A stretch of 64,000 nt of DNA from Ignavibacteria bacterium (GTDB taxonomy: Bacteria; Bacteroidota; Ignavibacteria; OLB7), in contig JACKAE010000004.1 of the NCBI GenBank assembly GCA_020635205.1, positions 434,001 to 498,000 on the forward strand, written 5' to 3'. This document shows, in pieces, positions 18,810-27,764 of this stretch. The notes beneath the pieces were generated by a model. That model did not search any database, was not told the origin of the DNA, and saw nothing but the letters and a program-made list of their open reading frames with translations. The first letter of the stretch is position 1. Each line of letters begins with the position of its first letter. The position numbers and the translations under genes were made by a program.

Positions 18810-20120
18810 TCACTTCGGAAAACGTGAACGGATAAGCAGGGAAGAATCACCGTAGCTCAGAAACCTATATTCCCGCAAACGTGCCTCGCTATAGACCTTT
18901 TTCCAGAGGTCTCCCTCGAGGAATGCCGCAACCAACAGCATTAAGGTACTTCCGGGCTGATGAAAGTTTGTGATGAGTGCATCGCAGGTCATCACGGATA
19001 GTCCGGGGATAATCATCAACTCAGTCTTCCCCCTCAGTGCCTCAAGGTTCTGCCTCTCACTCCAGTTCAAAACCTCCTCGAAGGCAACGTGCATCTCTGG
19101 CAGTCTCCCTGAATCCTGCATTCTACGCCAAGCATCCCACTGTCCTACTCTAATCTCCGGTACTGCCGGATCCACCTCACCACGCAGCAGCCCAACCCCA
19201 AACCAGTACAACGTCTCCATCGTCCGTAACGACGTGGTTCCGACGTGAACAACTGGACAACCTTCCCTCTCTCTTTTTTGCGCAACTTCAACAAGACTCT
19301 GCATTCTCTTCTTCGAGAGAGCAATCCGTTCTCCGTGCATTACGTGTTCTTCAGCCCGCGCAGTCTTTACTGGTGCAAACGTTCCAGCACCAACGTGAAG
19401 AGTTAGTTGTAGTTGTTCTACTCCGTTCCCCTTCAGTCTCTCCAAAACTGTCGGTGTAAAGTGTAGGCCTGCAGTTGGTGCAGCCACGGCTCCCTCTTCC
19501 TCAGCATACACTGTCTGATATGATTCGGCATCACCTGCTTGATCTCCACGTTTGATGTAGGGTGGCAGAGGAATGTGCCCAGCAGACTCAAGCACTTCTG
19601 AAAATGAAAGAGCTTCCGGGGTCCACTGAAACCGAATGAGAACCTCCCCCTCACTCTCTCCAACATAGTTGGCTGTAAGTATCCCCTTCTCCCCCTCCAA
19701 ACTCTCAAATTGTAGGCATATCACACCGGTCTTCCGAAACTTCTTTAAGCCCCCCACCATGCAGTGCCAATAGCATTCTCCCCGAGAAGCTAAGGTAATA
19801 GCAGGGTCAACTGAGGGTTGTGTTGGATCAAGCAACAAGACTTCCACACTCCCACCAGATTCTCTCTGCATCTGAATGCGTGCCCGCACCACTCTGGTGT
19901 CGTTCACAATCAGTCTACTACCAGATGGGATTAATGAAGGGAGATCGTGAAAGTGATGGTGAGTAATGTGGTTAGTGCGAGCGTCGAAACAGAGCAGCCG
20001 ACTACTATCCCGAGGCTCAACAGGATGATCAGGAATTGCCTCTGGCGGAAGTTCATACTGAAAATCAGCTAAAGCAATGTGGGGAAGGTCTATCGGTATT
20101 TCTGTCGGTCTTCTCTCCAT
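18810..20120 (-). CDS. queA: tRNA preQ1(34) S-adenosylmethionine ribosyltransferase-isomerase QueA
   Basis: A 436-residue cytoplasmic enzyme of the queuosine pathway, which transfers and isomerises the ribosyl group of SAM onto preQ1 at tRNA position 34 to give epoxyqueuosine. Recognisable segments are FQYELPPEAIPDHPVEPRDSSR, NDTRVVRARI, APTAGLHFTP, VHVGTTSLRT and NFHQPGSTLMLLVAAF. The protein is about 80-90 residues longer than the E. coli form, through insertions in the middle region. The ATG at 20120 with GAAGA just upstream is preferred over a TTG eight codons earlier. It stands alone, divergent from the methyltransferase gene. Confidence 0.95.
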   Translation of the reverse strand: MERRPTEIPIDLPHIALADFQYELPPEAIPDHPVEPRDSSRLLCFDARTNHITHHHFHDLPSLIPSGSRLIVNDTRVVRARIQMQRESGGSVEVLLLDPTQPSVDPAITLASRGECYWHCMVGGLKKFRKTGVICLQFESLEGEKGILTANYVGESEGEVLIRFQWTPEALSFSEVLESAGHIPLPPYIKRGDQAGDAESYQTVYAEEEGAVAAPTAGLHFTPTVLERLKGNGVEQLQLTLHVGAGTFAPVKTARAEEHVMHGERIALSKKRMQSLVEVAQKREREGCPVVHVGTTSLRTMETLYWFGVGLLRGEVDPAVPEIRVGQWDAWRRMQDSGRLPEMHVAFEEVLNWSERQNLEALRGKTELMIIPGLSVMTCDALITNFHQPGSTLMLLVAAFLEGDLWKKVYSEARLREYRFLSYGDSSLLIRSRFPK

Positions 20121-20208
20121 TCTTCTACAGTTTTGCGGAGACAATATGGCTATATTCTCCGGTCTGCTGGAATGTAGAGAACGATTTTGAACCGACTGAA
20201 ACAGGAAC

Positions 20209-21030
20209 GTGAACCGCGAGACTCTTCTTTCTCTTCGCTCAACGCTGAAGCATGAACACCGTGACTGGAACTGGTGGAGTTGGTTTCTTGCCCGACACTA
20301 CTTTGGCGCATCCTCGGAAAATCGCCACTGGGATTCTGTTGCGCGATCATTAGTAAAAGACCTTAACCTACAGCCCGGAATGCGGTTGCTCGACATCGGT
20401 TCTGGATGTGGTGAACTGGAATTTTGTTTAGCACAACGGGGATTGGACGTGGTAGGAATCGACAATTCTGAACTCCTGATTGCAGATTGCCAAAAGATCG
20501 CTGCAAATCGTGGGATACCTGCTCAGTTCCAGCAACAGAACATGTTCCACTTTCGCCCCACTTCTAAATTTGACGCAGTTATCTGCATCAACACAAGTTT
20601 CGGTTACGGAACCGATCAACAAAATAGAGAGTTGATAGAACGGATTCCTGAGTGGCTTCTGCCAGAGGGGAGATTCTATCTCGATTTAATTGTTGCCGAC
20701 AACGCAACTACATACGGAATTTGGAGTGATGATTTAGCCGACGGAACTCTGATTGTTGACAACAGCTACGACGAATCAAGCCAAGAGATGGCGAGCCTCC
20801 CCCACTGGATAACACCAGACGACATGACAATCTACACGGCAGAAGTGCCGGAGCGGGTGAAGCTCTACCATATTGCCGAGATTGAATCGATGCTTGAGAA
20901 GGCTGGGTTGAAAGGGAGAGAACTACAGTCAGGACCGGGAAAGAGAACACGTGAGACCGGGGCAAACATGACGCGAACGTGGATCGCGAGCCTGGCTGGA
21001 ACTACCGTAGATGAAAACAAAACGAACTGA
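20209..21030 (+). CDS. Class I SAM-dependent methyltransferase
   Basis: A 273-residue protein with the SAM-binding motif I LLDIGSGCGELEFCLA near residue 64, the acidic motif II loop VVGIDNS and motif IV FDAVICINTSFGYG. The substrate is not evident; the fold region resembles small-molecule or lipid methyltransferases. The GTG at 20209 is the only start that includes the conserved N-terminal helix; AGGA lies very close to it. The GroES-like gene follows after 18 bases. Confidence 0.85.
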   Translation: MNRETLLSLRSTLKHEHRDWNWWSWFLARHYFGASSENRHWDSVARSLVKDLNLQPGMRLLDIGSGCGELEFCLAQRGLDVVGIDNSELLIADCQKIAANRGIPAQFQQQNMFHFRPTSKFDAVICINTSFGYGTDQQNRELIERIPEWLLPEGRFYLDLIVADNATTYGIWSDDLADGTLIVDNSYDESSQEMASLPHWITPDDMTIYTAEVPERVKLYHIAEIESMLEKAGLKGRELQSGPGKRTRETGANMTRTWIASLAGTTVDENKTN

Positions 21031-21048
21031 GAGGAACAATCTGAGAGA

Positions 21049-21438
21049 ATGATCCGCAAAACACAAACAATTCTGGTAGTTGGCGACAGAGTTCTGATCC
21101 GTCCCGACAGCGACAGTGAGCGAAGCAAACATGGACTCTTCCTTCCACCCGGCGTAGGTGAGGCTGAACGTGTTGGAACTGGAACGATTGTGAAGATTGG
21201 CCCCGGCTATCCAGTTCCAAATCCTGAATATACCGACGAAGAGCCGTGGGGACCGAAGCGCGAACCTGCCCGATACATTCCACTTCAAGCAAAGGAGGGA
21301 GACCACGCTCTCTTCCTCAGAAAAGAGGCCGTTGAAGTTGAGTACAACGACGAACGCTACGTCATCGTTCCGCAGCCCGCAATCTTGATGTTAGTTCGCG
21401 AAGAGTTAAGTGAGGATCCGGGTGAGTTGAGAGTGTGA
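21049..21438 (+). CDS. GroES-like co-chaperonin domain protein
   Basis: A 129-residue protein with the GroES beta-barrel signature: VVGDRVLIRPDSDSERSKHGLFLP at the start, GTGTIVKIGPGYPVP in the middle and ERYVIVPQPAILMLVRE at the end. It is about 30 residues longer than standard GroES, owing to an insertion around residues 58-85 (EYTDEEPWGPKREPARYIP). No groEL is adjacent; instead it follows a methyltransferase gene, so it is probably a second, divergent GroES paralogue rather than the main co-chaperonin. The partner is unknown. Confidence 0.8.
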   Translation: MIRKTQTILVVGDRVLIRPDSDSERSKHGLFLPPGVGEAERVGTGTIVKIGPGYPVPNPEYTDEEPWGPKREPARYIPLQAKEGDHALFLRKEAVEVEYNDERYVIVPQPAILMLVREELSEDPGELRV

Positions 21439-21600
21439 GAGTCGGGAGTCTGAGAGTGCCCAGTGGTAGGCACAGGTCTTCAGCCTGCGCCCGGATTTGT
21501 AGAGGTTGTCGAGTCGAAGAGTTGAGAGTAAATGAGTTCTGGTAACCGCAAGTCTTCAGCCAGCCTGTGCCGTTGTACTCTCACTCACACCCGTCGGCTG
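21439..21600. repeat. Dispersed intergenic repeat, copy 1
   Basis: This gap contains GAGTCGGGAGTCTGAGAGT, then CAGGTCTTCAGCCTGCGCC (about 21474-21492) and a second imperfect copy GTTCTGGTAACCGCAAGTC near 21538. The same modules occur inverted at 52705-52790 (GGCGCAGGCTGAAGACCTG followed by CGGCTACCAGAAC). No gene is present. Confidence 0.8.
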
Positions 21601-21608
21601 CCCGCAAA

Positions 21609-24600
21609 CTATCGTTCCAACACTACTCGAAGACTCTTGATTCCCTGATGAGTCTCTAAGCGGATGTAATATACCCCACTTGCTAAGTCTTCAGGTTCCC
21701 ACGTCCAACTGTAATCCCCCCCTTCAAGGGTTGCCTGCATAAGCTGATCGACTTTCTTTCCCTCGCTATCGTAGACTCTAATCGTTGCCTCTCCTCTCTC
21801 CGCAAGGCTGAGGCGAATCGTTGTCTCGCGCGCAAATCGGTTTGGCAAAGCATCGAACAGGGTGACAAGCCCCTCTCCCTCACTACCATCCTCCACTCCG
21901 TTTGTATTGGAATGAATTCCTGTGCCTGACAAGAAGATCGTTGTTGGAGCATTGGGACTTGTAGCGTCGTGGATAATTACCATCGGCTCAGAAATCAGTA
22001 TTGCCGAATCGGGAGTAAAGCCTAAAACAACCTCACGTTCTTCGCCAGCCGCGAGGGCAAAATTCCCTCCGCCAGAAATGATAGAGAATGGTGGGGCCGG
22101 ACTATTTATTACTCCGATAATGTCACGCTTTGAATTCTGTCGATTGGTAATAGTAAGAGTATCCAAGCCAGTTGTGCCAATCTCCACTTCACCAAAATTG
22201 ATTGTTCCGCCAGAAAGTTGCAGCGAAGCCTCAATCAGCGCCTGCGCAATGTTTGCACTGAAAACCCCTCGCCCGTGAGTTCCAACAGCCACAAACCCAT
22301 CTGACTCACGCCCGGCCACCATATCGACTACGACATTCCCAATGGTTGAGGCTCCCTCTTGAACCCAGACGGTTTGGGTTCCATTCAACAGCGTTGTGGA
22401 ATAGAGTCCGGTAGTAGTGCCAACTATGTAATATCGAATACCGTTAACGGGAAGAATCAGTCCCCACGTGACCGATGGACCATTCCCACGCCCATCAGCC
22501 TGTTCTTCCAAGTTTCCCCCAACCGCAACCCACGATGTGCCACCATCTTCAGTAAAGTAGAGACTTTGTCGGTTGTAGCTTGAGATGGCAACAAGAGCGT
22601 TATCACCATTCTGTGGGTCGACAGCAACTGAGTTGATGTAGCCCCCTTGCATCCCCTGATCCGTTATGTCCTGAGGTTCCGGATCGCCAACGTTTGCATC
22701 GTCAAGTCTATAGAGACTCCCCTGCGACGTTCCATAGTAGAGCCGATGTGATGGGTTGTTCCGCGAAACTCCAACAGCTGAAATGCTTCCGATACCAGAG
22801 GGAATGCGAGCATTGTCAAGGTTATTCCAGTTGACTGTTGCCTTCACTGACTTGTTGTCCAGAGTTAACTCACGCAGGTCGTCGTTCCGCCAGAGATTGC
22901 GTCCCTCAGGCAGATACATGATTTCAGGCGAGGTGGGATCGAGCGTAAACGGATGAATGAAGAAGTAGGATGTTCCCCCCTCTGGGTCAATCCGTGTGTA
23001 TCCAATGCGAGTACCATTCTCTCGCAACTGACTCCGGAAAATCTGACCTTTTTGATAGGATGTATAGTAGTCGGATCCACTGTCGGCAATAGCACTGTAC
23101 CCCCCATCTGCACCGAAAATCTTTACCCAGTCGGCACGCTCATCAGGTGTGTTGATGAACCACGACCCATTGTCCTGTGTCCCTCCAATAATTGTCTCAC
23201 TCCCCCGAGTAACAGGATCGATTGCAACCGAATAGAACTGTGTTGTGGCATAGCCGTTGTTCAACGAACTCCACCGAACAGTAGTAGCAGAATTATCCTC
23301 TGTGTAACTGACCCCACCATCGTGCCCCGTCAACATGATGTTTGGATTGGAGGGTGCGAAGACTATCGTATGCTGGTCGGCATGTTGTCCCCCTCCCATA
23401 ACCGTGCGGGTGTTTGTTGTAGTGCGGAATCCATCGGTTGAGCGTTGCAATTGCACGTGGCCGATAAACACAACATCTTCGTCATCAGGTTTCACCCGAA
23501 CAACAATGCAGTAGGAAGAATAGGACTCGACCGACGCTGGAAGGGCTGCTGAGCGGTCTTCCCACGTATCCTCACCTTTAGCCGTTCGCTCGTATACCCA
23601 AAGACTGTGGTTGTTAGTTCCGCTTCCCGTCGTATGGCCGAAGAAATAGACTTTGTTCTCATTTGATGGAGCAATCCCAATCGAGATTTTCCCGTAGTTG
23701 GAGGGGAATCCCGGTGGCGTAATGTCTGTCCAGTCCAAGCCATCTTCTGAACGCCAAATTCCCTCCACATTTCGACCATTACTACTGAGGGTAGCGTAGA
23801 GCACACCACTCTTCGTAATTGCTACGTCGGCATAGTTCGCTGTGTTTGAAAGATTTCCCAACACCGGCTCCCACGTCTCTCCTCCATTTGTGGAGCGAGA
23901 TATTCCACCGAAGCAGGCAGCGTAGATTTCATCTTGGTTCAAGTTGGTAGGATCCACCACAATGCTGTGCACGTAGTCGAACATTTGATCGCGGCTTTGC
24001 GGAGTGTTCGTTACTGTAGATGATAGCCGCTTCCAAGTGAGTCCACCATCGGTCGACTTGAAGATACCATCCCCCGGCAGGTTCGCACTGTTAGCCCGCT
24101 GTTCCCCTGTTCCGTAGTACCAGATATTCTGTGAGCCGGGGCGAGGGTCTTGCACTACGCAGGTCACACTCTGCATCTCCCCAATGTCCGTTACCCGAGT
24201 CCACGTTGTTCCATTATCTTCCGATCTCCACATACCGCCAGAAATTCCTCCGGCGAGGATCACCGACTCGTTTCGCATGTCAACCGCGAGAGCACGAGTT
24301 CGACCTCCCTGATTGTTCGGTCCCCGCTCCACCCAGTTAACCGGAGCCGATAGGAGCATCATCCCCCCCTTCAGTTGATCCTCGCTCAGTCTCTCCCTCG
24401 ACGGAAGTGTGGAGGCGAACTTCAATTCCCTCCCCCTGATCCCCTCTGGAATTTTCCCCGTCTCTGGGTCGGCTCGCCTCATGCGCTCGAACTCAGCACG
24501 ACCCGTTGGATTGTCTTCCAGGTCGATCAACGGATCCCCCATCAACTGTTGCGCACGCAACGTTGTTGAATGAATCAACGCAAAGGGAGCACATAGGCAA

Positions 24601-24629
24601 AGGAGGAAAAAGAGACGATAGTGACGCAT
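21609..24629 (-). CDS. Secreted BNR/VPS10-type beta-propeller protein with T9SS sorting domain
   Basis: A 1,006-residue protein. Residues 1-27 form a signal peptide (ends STTLRAQ). About residues 95-790 hold many sialidase-type BNR blades: SEDNGTTW, STDGGLTW, STNGGETW, SEDGLDW and TEDGGTSW are visible. They form one or two propellers of the VPS10/glycoside hydrolase type, without a recognised catalytic set. At about 820-905 an ASH/choice-of-anchor-like beta domain follows (GTINFGEVEIGTTGLDTLTITN, then LGFTPDSA). The last 80 residues are a T9SS type A sorting domain (ALPNRFARETTIRLSLAE... LASGVYYIRL), so the protein should be exported and released or anchored at the cell surface. Single-gene unit. 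Confidence 0.9.
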   Translation of the reverse strand: MRHYRLFFLLCLCAPFALIHSTTLRAQQLMGDPLIDLEDNPTGRAEFERMRRADPETGKIPEGIRGRELKFASTLPSRERLSEDQLKGGMMLLSAPVNWVERGPNNQGGRTRALAVDMRNESVILAGGISGGMWRSEDNGTTWTRVTDIGEMQSVTCVVQDPRPGSQNIWYYGTGEQRANSANLPGDGIFKSTDGGLTWKRLSSTVTNTPQSRDQMFDYVHSIVVDPTNLNQDEIYAACFGGISRSTNGGETWEPVLGNLSNTANYADVAITKSGVLYATLSSNGRNVEGIWRSEDGLDWTDITPPGFPSNYGKISIGIAPSNENKVYFFGHTTGSGTNNHSLWVYERTAKGEDTWEDRSAALPASVESYSSYCIVVRVKPDDEDVVFIGHVQLQRSTDGFRTTTNTRTVMGGGQHADQHTIVFAPSNPNIMLTGHDGGVSYTEDNSATTVRWSSLNNGYATTQFYSVAIDPVTRGSETIIGGTQDNGSWFINTPDERADWVKIFGADGGYSAIADSGSDYYTSYQKGQIFRSQLRENGTRIGYTRIDPEGGTSYFFIHPFTLDPTSPEIMYLPEGRNLWRNDDLRELTLDNKSVKATVNWNNLDNARIPSGIGSISAVGVSRNNPSHRLYYGTSQGSLYRLDDANVGDPEPQDITDQGMQGGYINSVAVDPQNGDNALVAISSYNRQSLYFTEDGGTSWVAVGGNLEEQADGRGNGPSVTWGLILPVNGIRYYIVGTTTGLYSTTLLNGTQTVWVQEGASTIGNVVVDMVAGRESDGFVAVGTHGRGVFSANIAQALIEASLQLSGGTINFGEVEIGTTGLDTLTITNRQNSKRDIIGVINSPAPPFSIISGGGNFALAAGEEREVVLGFTPDSAILISEPMVIIHDATSPNAPTTIFLSGTGIHSNTNGVEDGSEGEGLVTLFDALPNRFARETTIRLSLAERGEATIRVYDSEGKKVDQLMQATLEGGDYSWTWEPEDLASGVYYIRLETHQGIKSLRVVLER

Positions 24630-24882
24630 GATATTCAGCTTGTTAGTTCGGCAATTGTGGCGCGATAGAGCGACCTAAATAGTGCACTTCGTAGAAAAGT
24701 AGAAGGGACTCCACGAAAAGCAAATGTATGAGAAGGAATATACGGAAGAGGGGGAAGCGAACGAAAATCTTACGGGGTCTGTTTGGGGTGAAGTTTGATT
24801 GGGGGAAAGAGTAGTCGGTGCCCTTTCAATGCACCGCTCCGTTGCAAACGATTCGGTGATCGCTCACAGCTTCCAATCATCC

Positions 24883-25292
24883 TGATGATAGTCTCTGCCG
24901 ATTAAGCCGACTACGATGCTGAACTCATAATAACTCCCGACCTTCAGTCGGGAGAGTATCGAGAGATCAGGACATGAAACGGCTTGAAGCCGTTTTCTCC
25001 TCTCCTGACGTTCTATAGCACCCCGATGAATCGGGGTGTTAATGTGAGTGGTGAGAACCCCTAATAATGATGCTAAGACCCGCAGGCTGTTTTCTTTTGC
25101 GAAGACTGCAGAGCATTTTGATGATAGTCACTGCCGATTTAGCTGGCTACGATGAGCGATGATCTCAATTCATAGTAACTCCCGACTTTCAGTCGGGAGA
25201 GTAACGAGAGATCAGGACAAGAAACGGCTTGAAGCCGTTTTTCCTCTCTTGACGTTCTATAGCACCCCGATGAATCGGGGTGTTAATGAGAG
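24883..25292. repeat. Two direct copies of a composite hairpin repeat (about 170 bp each)
   Basis: Units at 24883-25048 and 25119-25292 share the same order: TGATGATAGTC(A/T)CTGCCGA, a hairpin CTCCCGAC..GTCGGGAG, a hairpin AACGGCTTGAAGCCGTT, GACGTTCTATAG and a hairpin CACCCCGATGAATCGGGGTG. A 70-base spacer separates them. The rest of the stretch from 24630 holds no gene that I can support. Confidence 0.9.
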
Positions 25293-25570
25293 CTATAGTG
25301 TGTTGACAATTAACAATGAGCGGATCCCCCGCGATGCAGGGTCGCTCCTCTGGAGCTACGCTCTCGGGTGGCTCCCATTGCCCGGAGCTTCCGCTCCAGG
25401 CTACCAACCGTTCGCCGCGCTGCGGCTCTTCGGTAATGATTTTACGTCGCGGAGCGACCGACGGTTGGTAGCCTCGTGCGCGAGCACGAGGAATCCGACA
25501 GCACCTCTGTTGTGGAGCACCAGCGGTGCGTCCCTTCTGGGAATCGGGATTGTCAACACGGTCTATAGTG
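25293..25570. repeat. Palindromic MITE-like element
   Basis: TGTTGACAAT (25301-25310) and ATTGTCAACA (25549-25558) are terminal inverted repeats; CTATAGTG occurs directly repeated at 25293-25300 and 25563-25570. Near the centre AGGCTACCAACCG (about 25398-25410) pairs with an inverted copy around 25471-25484. Several small hairpins lie between (GGAGCTTCCGCTCC, CCGCGCTGCGG, GTCGCGGAGCGAC, CTCGTGCGCGAGCACGAG). A long open frame across it on the plus strand is a by-product of GC-rich hairpins, not a gene. Confidence 0.75.
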
Positions 25571-25677
25571 ATACTATCTGGTTTTACTCGTTCACCTCGA
25601 CCTACATTCAAGAGTTGCAGCTGCAAGTTTTCCATCACTTTCGCCACGACGTGTGGCGAAATTTCAAATCGAGCTTT

Positions 25678-26115
25678 CTAATGTTCTGGGTACACATTGA
25701 AGGGGAGCAAGTTCTTATACTCTACAATGAGATATGAAAATCCGTTTTTTAGATACACGAAGTCAAGACTCCAAACAACCTCTAGAAAATCTTCATCATC
25801 TTCTATGGTGGGAATACGTATAGATTCTACTTCATAATCCTCAATAGTGCTTCCATTAACACGGTATTCTGACCCATTCATGAAGTCAGCAACATGAGCG
25901 AATCCTGCTCGAATGACATCACTGTAGTTTTTCTGGATGCTTATATAGAGTTTCTCTTGACCTTGTGAAATCCGTGCATCTTTTGAATCAAAATATAAGA
26001 GCATTGGCTTTGATGAATCAGGAACGAAAAGTTTTGCTGTTAAATAGAACAACTGTTCATTCTTTTCATACACGGCAGAAACTATCCCTAATTCCTTATG
26101 CAGAAATTCAACCAT
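25678..26115 (-). CDS. Hypothetical protein
   Basis: A protein of about 145 residues with no recognised family: soluble, no signal peptide, mixed alpha/beta with an acidic C-terminal half (EDDEDFLEVVWSLDFVYL). The ATG at 26115 has AAGAG directly before it; a TTG at 26139 would add eight residues. It sits in a degenerate stretch between palindromic repeats and a T9SS pseudogene. A role as an immunity or accessory protein is possible but nothing in the sequence shows it. Confidence 0.6.
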   Translation of the reverse strand: MVEFLHKELGIVSAVYEKNEQLFYLTAKLFVPDSSKPMLLYFDSKDARISQGQEKLYISIQKNYSDVIRAGFAHVADFMNGSEYRVNGSTIEDYEVESIRIPTIEDDEDFLEVVWSLDFVYLKNGFSYLIVEYKNLLPFNVYPEH

Positions 26116-26172
26116 TCTCTTACAAATATCTGTGGTCAACTATCGAAGAATATGTAGTGTTCCGCTCAGGAT

Positions 26173-26792
26173 TCAATGGTCTTCGCCATCATTGACTATT
26201 ATGCGGTAATGATAGATTCCTGCAATGAAGGAGTCTCCAGTGACTCGCACGCTTTGCGTTCCACTGGCTACTCCACCTAACGACTCACTCAGAACCATCC
26301 GACCTAATGGATTGATGATTTCAGGTTGAAGCTCTGAGGGTTTCTCCAGTGCAAAGTGAATCGTTGTCTCTGTACTGAATGGGTTTGGGACTGCATGACT
26401 CAACACTACAATCGTTGTTGAGTATCCTTGGTTCACACTTGAGGTTGGCATGGAGTAAACGATCAGTATAACCCCTCCTGCATATGCTTTTCTCGAACTA
26501 CCATAGTACAGTGTATCAGGTACAGTCTTCCCTGCACGGACTCGCCAATACCTTCATTTGATGTGCGGCTTACAACAATTTCATCATATAAATCTTTAGT
26601 TCTACCGATTGGCACGGTATAGAATATGGAAAGAAGTCAAAAAGTCAGGATCACCATATAACGCTCCGATGCTGAAGATGTAGAGACTATCTCTCACGAA
26701 TATCAATGTGTCTCCCTCTATTCCATTTATAGCAAATCCTCTGTCGAAACCCATCCCATAGTATGGGTGAGCCTCCGTTTTATTAAGAGGTT
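26173..26792 (-). pseudogene. Remnant of a T9SS sorting-domain protein, at least two frameshifts
   Basis: On the minus strand a continuous protein-like sequence is spread over three frames. First, about 26792-26605, comes TEAHPYYGMGFDRGFAING... DPDFLTSF, stopped by TAG at 26602-26604. Next, about 26625-26530, comes YTVPIGRTKDLYDEIVVSR. Last, from about 26520 to 26173, comes TVPDTLYYGSSRKAYAGGV running into the only open part (92 residues from ATG 26451). The last part is a T9SS type A C-terminal domain (VPNPFSTETTIHFALEKP, SFIAGIYHYRIIV). The 5' portion is missing and replaced at about 26790 by an unrelated duplicated gene start. Sequencing errors could explain shifts but not the missing 5' end. 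Confidence 0.75.
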
Positions 26793-26868
26793 GACGAGTT
26801 CGACCAGCCGTTCGGGAGCAGCCATGCGTTCGATGTTAGTTGTTGTGGTGTTTTGGGCGAAGATACGA
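26786..26868. repeat. Duplicated 5' gene fragment, copy 1
   Basis: An 83-bp segment matches 27684-27764 with about six differences and one 2-bp gap. On the minus strand both contain the same leader and the same start of a protein, MAAPERL(V/I)ELVNL. Here that frame begins at ATG 26825 and dies after about 32 codons where the T9SS pseudogene sequence begins. Confidence 0.8.
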
Positions 26869-26951
26869 CAGGGAAGAAAATGGTGAACCTCTTTTAAAGT
26901 TGTTCAAGCTGGAAAATTACTGCCCGGTAGTAATTCCACAAGGCCGTTGCA

Positions 26952-27560
26952 TCACTTGCCGCTTGTGGGACTATAGTTGGTCTGCAACTTGGTCATCTCT
27001 CTTCTCAACGAGAGCGCAACTAGTAAGTGGGCAACGTAGACAACAATTGCGGATAGAAGGTAGACAACCCAATAATAGCTTGAGGGGTTCACGAGGTATA
27101 GAATCACTGTTGGAACTGTGGCAATGGTAACGACAGTAATCAGCGTGAAGAACGTGTAGAGTCTCAGGTGTGGAGTCATAAACTTTTCAGACCAAACTTT
27201 GATGTTGCTGAACGTTCGCGTTTGGTTGTCGAGAAGTAGTGAAATCTCTGATTCGTACGACCGAATCAAGTAGAGTTGATAGTTGATTAATGAAACTTTC
27301 AAGAAGTCCCGAAACGCAATGATGCCAATAATCAACAGCATTACCATGAAGATCACAAAGCTCAAGAAACCGGTGTCGACAGGTCCAAACAACGTCACTC
27401 CTTTCTGACCAACTATCGCAGCGGTTCCGGTAATGACAGGCCACACAAAGCCGAGCAGCTTAAAATCATTCAGCGAGCCATCCATCAACTCATCAAGCCG
27501 CTCATGTAATCGCGAGTATTCCTTGTAGAGCACATCGATTCTTTCAGTTTCGCTCAGCAT
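26952..27560 (-). CDS. Hypothetical four-helix membrane protein
   Basis: A 202-residue protein. An N-terminal amphipathic/coiled-coil stretch (residues 1-30) precedes two membrane helices (about 33-52 and 64-85), a soluble loop with a helix (about 90-130), and two more membrane helices (about 135-155 and 160-182). The C-terminus is basic. No family is recognised. The ATG at 27560 overlaps the end of a short upstream frame. The neighbours are repeats and gene fragments, so the gene may be an accessory acquisition. Confidence 0.6.
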   Translation of the reverse strand: MLSETERIDVLYKEYSRLHERLDELMDGSLNDFKLLGFVWPVITGTAAIVGQKGVTLFGPVDTGFLSFVIFMVMLLIIGIIAFRDFLKVSLINYQLYLIRSYESEISLLLDNQTRTFSNIKVWSEKFMTPHLRLYTFFTLITVVTIATVPTVILYLVNPSSYYWVVYLLSAIVVYVAHLLVALSLRREMTKLQTNYSPTSGK

Positions 27561-27723
27561 TGTTCCATTGGTTTGTTAGGTGTATGCGTTCAGTTCGATT
27601 GCATCTTCTCAGATAAATGCGTGAATAACATCCTGATCCGCTGGGATAATCGGCACGGCTGTATAGGTCGTGTTTGGTACGGAAGAGGTTGACGAGTTCT
27701 ATCAGGCGTTCGGGAGCAGCCAT
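27544..27723 (-). pseudogene. Truncated 5' gene fragment, copy 2 (59 codons)
   Basis: A frame from ATG 27723 reads MAAPERLIELVNLFRTKHDL, then continues with YSRADYPSG and drifts into low-quality sequence before a stop at 27544. The first 30 residues have the look of the N-terminus of Eco57I-like type IIG restriction-modification proteins (APxxxIxLVxxFxxNxDxY), but this is only a resemblance. The leader and the first 14 codons are duplicated at 26786-26868. Confidence 0.4.
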
Positions 27724-27764
27724 GCGTTCGACGTTGGTTGTTGTGGTGTTTTGGGAAGATACGA
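27684..27764. repeat. Duplicated 5' gene fragment, copy 2
   Basis: Second copy of the 83-bp segment at 26786-26868 (leader plus the first codons of MAAPERL...). Between here and 28053 I see no gene. Confidence 0.8.

Noticed and set aside
25159..25737. 192-codon open frame on the plus strand
   Set aside because: It runs through the hairpin repeats and the palindromic element; its protein has no coherent composition and the frame is a by-product of GC-rich palindromes.
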